Shown one piece after another: positions 1-6,932 of a stretch of DNA of 64,000 bases. Position 1 is the first letter of the stretch, and each line of letters opens with the position of its first letter. A program made the translations under genes and the position numbers. Location: assembly GCF_009827445.1 (NCBI RefSeq), contig NZ_WTYI01000001.1, positions 1,750,381-1,814,380 on the forward strand. Direction: 5' to 3'. The DNA comes from Qipengyuania aquimaris (GTDB lineage Bacteria; Pseudomonadota; Alphaproteobacteria; Sphingomonadales; Sphingomonadaceae). Under the pieces are notes generated by a model. The model was not told the DNA's origin, ran no database searches, and saw only the letters and a program-made list of their open reading frames with translations.

Positions 1-1
1 C

Positions 2-430
2 CTCGTCGACGGCTGGCTGGACACGGGCGACATGGGCTATCAGGCCGATGGTTACCTGTTCATCGTGGGCCGCGCGAAGGACATGATCATCATCAACGGC
101 AAGAACCTATGGCCGCAGGATATCGAGTGGGCAGTCGAGCAGCTGCCCGGTTTCAACCACGGCGACATCGCCGCCTTCTCGGTCGACACCGATAATGGCG
201 AAGAAGCACCTGCCGTGCTGGTCCATTGCCGCGTTTCGGAACCCGAAGAACGGATCAAGTTGCGCGACCAGATCGCCGACAAGGTCCGCGGCGTGACCGG
301 CATGAGCTGCGTGGTCGAACTCGTGCCCCCACGCACGCTTCCGCGCACCAGTTCCGGCAAGCTCAGTCGCGCCAAGGCGAAAAGGCTTTACCTGTCGGGC
401 GAAATCCAGCCACTCGAACTGGCCGCCTGA
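2..430 (+). CDS. Fatty-acyl-AMP ligase, C-terminal part (partial)
   Basis: This reading frame is open from the window edge, so only about 142 C-terminal residues are visible. The visible part has the adenylation-domain features GRAKDMIIINGKNLWPQDIE and, near the end, PRTSSGKLSRAKAKR, which contains the catalytic-lysine region of the acyl-CoA synthetase/fatty-acyl-AMP ligase superfamily. The KDMIIINGKNLWPQDIE form resembles fatty-acyl-AMP ligases more than acyl-CoA synthetases. Members activate fatty acids as acyl-adenylates, usually for loading onto an acyl carrier protein. The stop is at 428-430, and 119 bases separate it from telA. The partner carrier protein or synthase is outside the window. 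The family call is firm; the substrate is unknown. Confidence 0.85.
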   Translation, partial: LVDGWLDTGDMGYQADGYLFIVGRAKDMIIINGKNLWPQDIEWAVEQLPGFNHGDIAAFSVDTDNGEEAPAVLVHCRVSEPEERIKLRDQIADKVRGVTGMSCVVELVPPRTLPRTSSGKLSRAKAKRLYLSGEIQPLELAA

Positions 431-501
431 GACCTGAATACTGTCAGCGAAAAGCTTTGTAGCTGCCACCGCATGATGGCACCTTGAAACTCGTGTTATA
501 G

Positions 502-539
502 AGACCTAATACAGGGAAGAGTAATCTTCCGGGAGGTCT
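502..539 (+). promoter_or_regulatory. Two-tier stem-loop in the telA leader covering the Shine-Dalgarno
   Basis: AGACCT (502-507) pairs with AGGTCT (534-539). Inside it, GGAAGA (515-520) pairs with TCTTCC (525-530) around a GTAA tetraloop. The only good Shine-Dalgarno for the ATG at 550, GGGAGG at 531-536, is partly inside the outer stem. Occlusion of the ribosome site is an inference from pairing alone. Confidence 0.4.
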
Positions 540-549
540 GCGTAAATTC

Positions 550-1800
550 ATGAGTGACGAAAAGCCCCAGGCAGCCGCTGCCACGCCCGCTGCAAAGCCC
601 GCCGCTACCGCCACGATGGCGCCGCCGGAATTCGACCTGACGCCGCCCGATCCGGTGCCCGCCGTTGCGCCGGAAAAGGCTGCCGGCCTCGTGCCCGTGT
701 CGGAAGAGGTGAAGAGCAAGCTGGAAAGCAAGGTCGACGGTTTCGTCGACGACCTGATCGCGCAGGACGCGAACTCGCCGGAATTCGGCAAGAAAGTCGA
801 CCAGCTGACCAATATGGGCCGCAAGGAAATCATGGCGGCGGCAGGCATGTCGAATCGCTTCCTCGACCGCCCGGTCCGCGCAATGGACAAGGACGAAGGC
901 GTCGGTGCGAACCTCGCCGAACTGCGCCGCGTGGTGGAAGACCTCGACCCCGGCAAGCGCGGTAAGCTTTCGGGCCCGCGCAAGATCCTCGGCATCATCC
1001 CGTTCGGCAACAAGCTGACCAATTACTTCCGCAGCTATCAGAGCGCGCAGACGCACATCCAGTCGATCCTCTCGAACCTTTCCAGCGGCAAGGACGAGCT
1101 GATCATGGACAATGCCGCGATTGATGTCGAACGCCAGAAGCTGTGGGAGGCGATGGGCAATCTGGAACAAATGATCCACATCTCCAACACGCTGGACGGC
1201 AAGCTGGAGGAAAAGGCCGCCGAGCTCGACGCGACCGATCCGGCCAAGGCCAAGGCCGTGCGCGAAACCGCGCTGTTCTATGTCCGCCAGCGCACGCAGG
1301 ACCTGCTCACCCAGATGGCGGTGAGCGTGCAGGGCTATCTCGCGCTCGACCTGGTGAAGAAGAACAATGTCGAGCTGGTGAAGGGCGTCGACCGCGCCAG
1401 CACCACCACCGTCGGCGCGCTGCGCACGGCCGTGACCGTTGCCGAGGCAATGACCAACCAGCGCCTCGTGCTGGGCCAGATCACCGCGCTCAACGACACG
1501 ACCGCCGGCATTATCGACAGCACCAGCACCATGCTGCGCGACCAGACGGGCAAGATCCACGAACAGGCTGCCGCCAGCACAATCCCGCTGGAAACGCTGC
1601 AGCGCGCGTTCCAGAACATCTACGACACCATGGACGAAGTCGACGAATTCAAGATTCGCGCGCTCGATTCCATGAAGCAGACGGTCACGCTGCTTGGCGA
1701 AGAAGTCGAAAAGTCGAAGGGCTATATCGCCCGCGCCGAAGGCCAGTCCCAGGCGCAGAAGCAGGTGGCGACAAGCGACCTGTTGAGCATCGAGGGATAA
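550..1800 (+). CDS. telA: TelA-family toxic anion resistance protein
   Basis: This 416-residue protein has the composition of the TelA/KlaA family (toxic anion resistance, first described for tellurite). An Ala/Pro-rich N-terminus of about 60 residues is followed by a long alpha-helical, coiled-coil-prone body. The central stretch reads GIIPFGNKLTNYFRSYQSAQ, with downstream segments such as AETALFYVRQRTQDLL and AMTNQRLVLGQITALN typical of the family. No signal peptide or membrane segment is seen, so it is probably cytoplasmic. It starts the operon telA, xpaC-like, PHA-system gene, with a 10-base gap to the next gene. The biochemical role is poorly defined; envelope or anion stress is the usual association. 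Confidence 0.88.
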   Translation: MSDEKPQAAAATPAAKPAATATMAPPEFDLTPPDPVPAVAPEKAAGLVPVSEEVKSKLESKVDGFVDDLIAQDANSPEFGKKVDQLTNMGRKEIMAAAGMSNRFLDRPVRAMDKDEGVGANLAELRRVVEDLDPGKRGKLSGPRKILGIIPFGNKLTNYFRSYQSAQTHIQSILSNLSSGKDELIMDNAAIDVERQKLWEAMGNLEQMIHISNTLDGKLEEKAAELDATDPAKAKAVRETALFYVRQRTQDLLTQMAVSVQGYLALDLVKKNNVELVKGVDRASTTTVGALRTAVTVAEAMTNQRLVLGQITALNDTTAGIIDSTSTMLRDQTGKIHEQAAASTIPLETLQRAFQNIYDTMDEVDEFKIRALDSMKQTVTLLGEEVEKSKGYIARAEGQSQAQKQVATSDLLSIEG

Positions 1801-1810
1801 GGGAAAAGCC

Positions 1811-2569
1811 TTGAGCGACCTCAGCCGAGATTCCGACCGTATCCTTTCCGAAGGCAGGGCACTCGTGCGCGACAACCGTGAAGGTGGCCGCCATCGCCGC
1901 GCCGTGTCGATAGGCGAAGGATCGGCACGTGTCCGCCGCAAGAATTGGACGAAGCGCCTCACCTATTTCGTCGGCGCCGTCTTTACGATCCTCGTTGCGG
2001 GATCGGTCGCCGGGCTGGTGCTCGACGGGATCGGTTTCGTCGGCGTCATGGCGATCGCACTCGCTGTCGTCGTGGCTGCGGCGGTCTTTTCGAATTACCC
2101 CAAGGTGAAGGTCCCTAAGCGGTCCGACATCAACAGGGGCGACGTGAAGCAGATGGTAAGCCGCACGGAACTGTGGCTCGAAGCGCAGCGCCCCGCCCTG
2201 CCGCCGCCAGCCGTGAATCTCGTCGATCAGATCGGGGTGCAACTCGATAGCCTCGGCTACCAGCTCGAAGGTCTCGATCAGAACCACCCCAAGGCTCGGG
2301 AAATCCGCAGCCTGGTCGGTGAACAGCTGCCCGAGATGGTCGACAGCTATCGCAAGATCCCTGCCCATCTCCGCACCGAAAAGCGCGCCGGGGCCACTCC
2401 CGATGAACAGCTTACCGGCAGCCTAACCAAGATCAGCGGCGAGATCGATTCGATCACGCGCCAGCTGGCCGAAGGTTCGCTCGACGATCTGGCGATCAAG
2501 CACCGTTTCCTCGAATACAAGTTCGGCGAAGGTGCCGAGACGAGCCCTCAACTGGAGCACAAGAGCTGA
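1811..2569 (+). CDS. XpaC-like 5-bromo-4-chloroindolyl phosphate hydrolysis family membrane protein
   Basis: The product has 252 residues and starts at TTG 1811, with a purine-rich site just after the telA stop. A basic N-terminal cytoplasmic segment of about 45 residues leads into two hydrophobic helices, roughly residues 50-72 and 76-92. A long helical cytoplasmic domain follows. XpaC-like proteins are regularly encoded with TelA, and that pairing is the main support for the assignment. Despite the family name, no hydrolase active site is visible. Its TGA overlaps the next ATG by one base (TGATG), so the two genes are probably translationally coupled. Confidence 0.75.
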   Translation: MSDLSRDSDRILSEGRALVRDNREGGRHRRAVSIGEGSARVRRKNWTKRLTYFVGAVFTILVAGSVAGLVLDGIGFVGVMAIALAVVVAAAVFSNYPKVKVPKRSDINRGDVKQMVSRTELWLEAQRPALPPPAVNLVDQIGVQLDSLGYQLEGLDQNHPKAREIRSLVGEQLPEMVDSYRKIPAHLRTEKRAGATPDEQLTGSLTKISGEIDSITRQLAEGSLDDLAIKHRFLEYKFGEGAETSPQLEHKS

Positions 2570-2877
2570 TGCGCGTCCCGATTTCCCACGATCTTCCCAA
2601 GGAAGAAGTGCGCCACCGCCTCTCCAGCCGTAGCCATGAAATCGCCGATGTCGTACCCGGCGGCATGGCGGAAGTCGACGTGTCATGGCCCGATGAAGAC
2701 ACCATGGCGGTGAATGTCGTCACCATGGGACAATCGCTGAATTCGCGGGTCCTCATCGAGGACAAGCAGGTGGTTTTCGAAGTCGACCTGCCGATGGCGC
2801 TGAGCTTCGTTAAGCCGATGATCGAAAGCGCTATCCGCTCCAAGGGCGAGAAGCTGTTGAGCGCGCCCAAATCCTGA
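2569..2877 (+). CDS. Polyhydroxyalkanoic acid system family protein
   Basis: This small protein of 102 residues fits the PHA_gran_rgn family (putative polyhydroxyalkanoic acid system protein). It has an N-terminal stretch with spaced His and Arg, a WPDEDTMAVNVVTMGQ-like beta region where the family has W-x(3)-D...G, and a C-terminal amphipathic helix. It has no signal peptide. It is the last gene of the telA operon and overlaps the preceding stop by one base. No PHA synthase or phasin lies nearby, so a link to PHA granules is by family name only. Confidence 0.75.
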   Translation: MRVPISHDLPKEEVRHRLSSRSHEIADVVPGGMAEVDVSWPDEDTMAVNVVTMGQSLNSRVLIEDKQVVFEVDLPMALSFVKPMIESAIRSKGEKLLSAPKS

Positions 2878-3015
2878 TCCGTAAAATTTTCCGCTAAGGC
2901 GGGAACACCCTTCGCTTTCAATCGCTTGGTGTTATGGACCGCCATTCTGGTGGCCTGTTCGTCTTCGTATGCCAAAACTGCCTGGCATTCGGATACAGCC
3001 GCAGGGGGAGCGGGT

Positions 3016-3552
3016 TTGAGACAAAGACTACGCGCGGCTACGGCCACGCTACACGACCGACTAGACGACGCGATGGGCAAGATGCCGGTCGGTAACGACA
3101 CCGCGTTCGCCCGTTTCCTGACTATCCAGTACGCCAGCCGCAAATTTCTGGATGGGGCCTTAGCAGTTCAGAAGCCCGCCAAGATCGGCATACCGCCCTC
3201 CCAGATCGACCTGCTCGTTCGCGATCTCGCGACCTTGGGTTCGGAACCGCCGCAAATCGATGGATACGCCTCTCTCGTTTCACCTGCTGCAGCGCTGGGT
3301 GCGGCGTGGGTTCTATCCGGGTCATCGCTTGGCAATCGCGCTATGCTGGCACAGCGGCGCAAGGTGGGTCTCGACCATGCCGATACGTTTCTGTCCGACC
3401 CACGGATGCCCGCCTATTTCCGAACGCTTGTTCCGCTGCTAGCGGACGACTTCGACACCCATGAGCAGAACCAGATGATCGACGGCGCCGTCATGGCCTT
3501 CACCGTCTTTCTGGAGACACTCTCCGACACCGAATTGAAAGAAGCCGCATGA
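3016..3552 (+). CDS. Heme oxygenase (biliverdin-producing, phytochrome partner)
   Basis: The frame is open from TTG 2926, but I place the start at TTG 3016, where AGGGGGAG sits 5 bases upstream and the family's usual N-terminus (LRAATATLHDRLDDAM) begins. That gives 178 residues. His13 matches the proximal heme ligand, and WVLSGSSLGNRAM matches the distal-helix GSxLG motif of bacterial HmuO/BphO proteins. It should oxidise heme to biliverdin, iron and CO in the cytoplasm. Its stop overlaps the start of the bacteriophytochrome (ATGA), so chromophore synthesis and apoprotein are translationally coupled. This context favours chromophore supply over iron scavenging, although iron release is not excluded. 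Confidence 0.9.
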   Translation: MRQRLRAATATLHDRLDDAMGKMPVGNDTAFARFLTIQYASRKFLDGALAVQKPAKIGIPPSQIDLLVRDLATLGSEPPQIDGYASLVSPAAALGAAWVLSGSSLGNRAMLAQRRKVGLDHADTFLSDPRMPAYFRTLVPLLADDFDTHEQNQMIDGAVMAFTVFLETLSDTELKEAA

Positions 3553-6122
3553 GCGCCCCCGACTATCAGGTCGATCTGACCAATTGCGATCGTGAACCGA
3601 TCCACCAACTCGGGCGCATCCAGAGCTTCGGCGCGCTGCTCGCAGTCAATGCCGACTGGTTCATTTCCCAACGCTCGACCAATGTCGAAGAACTTCTTGG
3701 GCTTGAGTCTGAAATCGAAATCGGCACCAAGCTGAAGGACGTGTTCGCCGAGCTGGCAGTCGACCGGCTGCGCAGCGCGGTGAGCGGATTGATTGACGAC
3801 GACCAGATCGAGCGCCTGTTCGGCGTCGACCTGTGCGATGACGGCAATCTGTTCGATTGCGCCCTTCATTGCTCCGGGCCCTATTCAGTCATCGAGATCG
3901 AACGACACAAGCAGGGCGATATCAGCCGCCAGCTTGGTCTGCTGCGCCCTGCCATGCAGCGCCTTGAGAAACAGGACGATCTCGACACCCTCCTCGAGGA
4001 GGCGGCACGGCAAGTGCGCACGACGCTGCACATGGATCGCGTGATGGTGTACCGCTTTCACAGCGACCTGTCCGGCGAAGTCGTGGCCGAGGCGGCGCGG
4101 GAAGATCTCGAGAAGTTTCGCGGCCTGCGCTACCCGAAGTCGGACATTCCCGCACAGGCGCGCGAGCTTTACGTGCGCAACCGCTTCCGCATCATCAGCG
4201 ATGTCAACGACGAGTCGGTCGCCATTGAACCCGGAACGACGGCAGAAGGTACGCCGCTCGATCTTTCAATGAGTACCTTGCGGGCGGTGTCGCCGATCCA
4301 CATCGAGTACCTGCGTAACATGGGTGTCGAGGCATCGCTCTCGATATCCATCGTGATCGGCGGAAAGCTCTGGGGCCTCTTTGCCTGCCATCACTATTCG
4401 CCCAAATTCCTGCCCTATTCGCAGCGCACCGCCGCAGAGCTCTATTCCGAGATGGTATCGCTCCTGATCGAGCGGGCGCTCAACAAGAATCATGCATTGC
4501 TCCGCGAACGCGGGCGCGAGGTGCGTGATCGCCTCATGCGCGATATCGTTGCCGGTCAGAGCCTGCTGCAAAGCCTCCCCACGCTCGACCCCGTGATCGG
4601 CCAGATTATCCCTCACGACGGCATCAGCATTTTCGTCGACGATATCTACAAGGTCAGCGGCAGGGGTCCGAATGAGGAAGAATTTCGCGCCATTGTGAAA
4701 TCGCTCAACGCATCTGCGACAAGCCGGGTGCTCGCGGTCGACGAGATGGCAGAACGCTTTCCGCGCGCAGAACGTTTCGCAGACCGCGCGGTCGGAGCGC
4801 TCGTCATCCCGGTATCCCGCTCTCCACGCGACTATCTCATCCTCTGGCGTTCCAGCCTCGACCAAGTCGTCGCATGGGCCGGCAACCCCGACAAACCGGT
4901 CGAAATGGGCCCCAACGGGGCCCGCCTCACACCGCGCAAGAGCTTCGAGGCTTGGCAGGAGACGGTCGAGGGCAAAAGCAGCCCCTGGACCGGGGGCGAA
5001 TTGCAGATGGCAGACCAGCTCCGCGTCAGCCTGCTGGAGATTATCCTGCGGCTGACCGACAAGGACCTGGAAGAAAGGCGCAAGGCCCAGGCCCAGCAGG
5101 AATTGCTGATCGCGGAACTGAACCACCGCGTGCGCAACATCCTCAACCTGATCCGCGGCCTTATCAACCAGTCTCGCGGCGATGCGCGCGATATCGAGAC
5201 ATTCACCGAGATAGTCGGTGGCCGGGTATCCGCCCTGGCCACGGCGCACGACAATATCACCAAGGGCAACTGGTCGTCCGCGCCGCTCAGCGAGCTGATC
5301 GACAGCGAAGTGCAAGCCTACCTTGCAGGCAAAACCGATCGCCTGCGCGTGACCGGTCCCGAGGCCCAGATCAATCCGGAAGCCTATACGGTGCTTGCCC
5401 TTGTCATCCACGAGATGATTACGAATTCGGCCAAGTACGGCTCGCTCAGCGACAGCGCTGGATTGCTCGAAATCACGACCAAGCGCGATTACGACGATTC
5501 CCTCGTAATCGAATGGTCGGAGAGCCAGGGTCCCCCGGTCAAGCCTCCTTCGAGGCGCGGTTTCGGCTCCACCATCATCGAACGTTCGATCCCGCACGAA
5601 CTAGGCGGCGAGTCGAAGGTGGATTATCGTCTTAGCGGCGTCGAAGCGAGTTTCCGGGTTCCCGAACGCTTCGTGACCTGGGAGGAAGCTGCACACACCG
5701 GTACGACTTCCGCAGACAGCGAACCGGATGACGATACAGACTCGGAAGCAGCGAGCGACAAAAAGCCCGCACCCGGCAGCGTCCTGCTCGTCGAGGACAG
5801 CATGATCATCGCGCTCGACGCCGAAGATTGCCTGAAGGAATTGGGCGTGGAGCGGGTGCGCGTGGAAAGTTCTGTCGCCGGCGCGTTGGAGGCGCTGTCA
5901 AAGAACGAGTTCGAAGCCGCAATCCTTGATTACAATCTCGGCGGCGAGAACAGCGAAGCGATCGCTAGGGAGCTGGCAAGTCGCGGTACGCCTTTCTGGA
6001 TGGCGACGGGCTATGGCGAAATGAAGGAGCGCGTTGAAGAATTGGGCGCGCGTGGCCTGCTGACCAAGCCATACGGCAAGAGCGAACTCGAAAAGCTGCT
6101 CGCCGACCTTGCCGGCGATTGA
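3549..6122 (+). CDS. Bacteriophytochrome HWE histidine kinase fused to a receiver domain
   Basis: This is an 857-residue red/far-red sensor. The PAS domain carries Cys13 in TNCDREPIHQLGRIQ, the biliverdin attachment position of bacteriophytochromes. The GAF domain has LRYPKSDIP with Asp199 in the conserved chromophore-pocket motif. The PHY domain shows the tongue motif PRKSFEAW. An HWE-type kinase follows, with phosphoacceptor His526 in ELNHRVRNILNLIRGL. The C-terminus (about 740-857) is a receiver domain with Asp794 in AILDYNLGG and a TKPYG lysine. The gene overlaps hemO by four bases. The output is probably phosphotransfer, but no DNA-binding or diguanylate cyclase domain is attached and no separate response regulator follows. 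Similar BphP-HWE-REC proteins occur in sphingomonads. Confidence 0.93.
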   Translation: MSAPDYQVDLTNCDREPIHQLGRIQSFGALLAVNADWFISQRSTNVEELLGLESEIEIGTKLKDVFAELAVDRLRSAVSGLIDDDQIERLFGVDLCDDGNLFDCALHCSGPYSVIEIERHKQGDISRQLGLLRPAMQRLEKQDDLDTLLEEAARQVRTTLHMDRVMVYRFHSDLSGEVVAEAAREDLEKFRGLRYPKSDIPAQARELYVRNRFRIISDVNDESVAIEPGTTAEGTPLDLSMSTLRAVSPIHIEYLRNMGVEASLSISIVIGGKLWGLFACHHYSPKFLPYSQRTAAELYSEMVSLLIERALNKNHALLRERGREVRDRLMRDIVAGQSLLQSLPTLDPVIGQIIPHDGISIFVDDIYKVSGRGPNEEEFRAIVKSLNASATSRVLAVDEMAERFPRAERFADRAVGALVIPVSRSPRDYLILWRSSLDQVVAWAGNPDKPVEMGPNGARLTPRKSFEAWQETVEGKSSPWTGGELQMADQLRVSLLEIILRLTDKDLEERRKAQAQQELLIAELNHRVRNILNLIRGLINQSRGDARDIETFTEIVGGRVSALATAHDNITKGNWSSAPLSELIDSEVQAYLAGKTDRLRVTGPEAQINPEAYTVLALVIHEMITNSAKYGSLSDSAGLLEITTKRDYDDSLVIEWSESQGPPVKPPSRRGFGSTIIERSIPHELGGESKVDYRLSGVEASFRVPERFVTWEEAAHTGTTSADSEPDDDTDSEAASDKKPAPGSVLLVEDSMIIALDAEDCLKELGVERVRVESSVAGALEALSKNEFEAAILDYNLGGENSEAIARELASRGTPFWMATGYGEMKERVEELGARGLLTKPYGKSELEKLLADLAGD

Positions 6123-6128
6123 CGCGCC

Positions 6129-6854
6129 CTAATTGAAGAAGCGCTGCTGGTAGTAAAACGGAGCCGCAACCGGCTGCCCCTCCGCGTTGCGCGCAGGCTC
6201 GAAGCGAAGCTGCTGCAAGGCCAGTTCGCAAACCTTTGCATCGGTCTGGGGAAACGGGCTGGGCCGGTAGATCGAACAGCTCGTGGCGCGTCCTTCTGCT
6301 GACACGCGCAATTTCACGATAACCGACTTGCCGATCCGCGCTTCCCGGCCGCCAGGCGGAATGGGAAAAGCACTCGCATCGGTAATCGCACGCACCAGGA
6401 CTGGCTTGGTGGCCGCAACACCACCTTGGCCCCCACCACCGCGCCCGGCGCCTGTTCCGAGGCCGCTTCCCGCAGCACCTGTGCCAGTGCCGCTGTCGGT
6501 CGCGCCTGAATCGGTCGCCGTTCCGGTCGAAGAGGCCCGCGGGACCGGGCGGTCTTCGCGCACCTGCTGCCTTGGACTCGGAGCGGTAACCGGTTGGGGC
6601 ACGGCCTCGCGCCCAGGATCGCCTTGCGAGCCTTCGTCCGGCTGAGGTTCCACTTCGGGCGTGTCTTCCGGCGGAGCGGTGACGGTGACGGTAAAGGCAG
6701 ACACGACTTCGCGTTCCACCGTGGCGACCACGCCGGGCGCGAGACTACGTATCAGTGCGTAGAAGATTCCTATGTGAATCAGCAATATAAGCAGGATTAC
6801 CCAGCCGTTGGGCCGTCTCTTGCGCGTGCTGAAGCGGGATTGTGTTTCGCTCAT
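6129..6854 (-). CDS. TonB-like energy transducer protein
   Basis: The product has 241 residues. A basic N-terminus precedes one transmembrane helix (about residues 17-39). A Pro/Glu-rich and then Gly/Ser/Thr-rich linker (about 60-150) leads to a TonB C-terminal-type domain with IGKSVIVKLRVSAEGRATSC and ALQQLRFEPARNAEGQPV. Such proteins span the periplasm and pass proton-motive energy to outer-membrane receptors; two TonB-dependent receptors are encoded in this window. No exbB or exbD is adjacent, and the C-terminal domain lacks the classical TonB YP motif, so it may be an accessory TonB or a related envelope protein. It converges on the phytochrome gene with a 6-base gap. Confidence 0.75.
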   Translation of the reverse strand: MSETQSRFSTRKRRPNGWVILLILLIHIGIFYALIRSLAPGVVATVEREVVSAFTVTVTAPPEDTPEVEPQPDEGSQGDPGREAVPQPVTAPSPRQQVREDRPVPRASSTGTATDSGATDSGTGTGAAGSGLGTGAGRGGGGQGGVAATKPVLVRAITDASAFPIPPGGREARIGKSVIVKLRVSAEGRATSCSIYRPSPFPQTDAKVCELALQQLRFEPARNAEGQPVAAPFYYQQRFFN

Positions 6855-6932
6855 TGCCTCTCAACGGGAAAGCGGGCGGCCGCGTTCCACGGCCCGAAAG
6901 GTTCAATACCGAACCTACGAGGAGATGCTGCT

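Noticed and set aside
2926-3015. Extended N-terminus of the heme oxygenase from TTG 2926
   Set aside because: The extra 30 residues do not resemble the family and lack a ribosome site. TTG 3016 has AGGGGGAG at good spacing.
4266-5597. Long minus-strand frame inside the bacteriophytochrome gene
   Set aside because: It is a shadow of the phytochrome frame, with no recognisable domain.
6594-6839. N-terminal extension of the MASE1 kinase from ATG 6594
   Set aside because: It runs antisense through the tonB-like gene and has no membrane or domain features.
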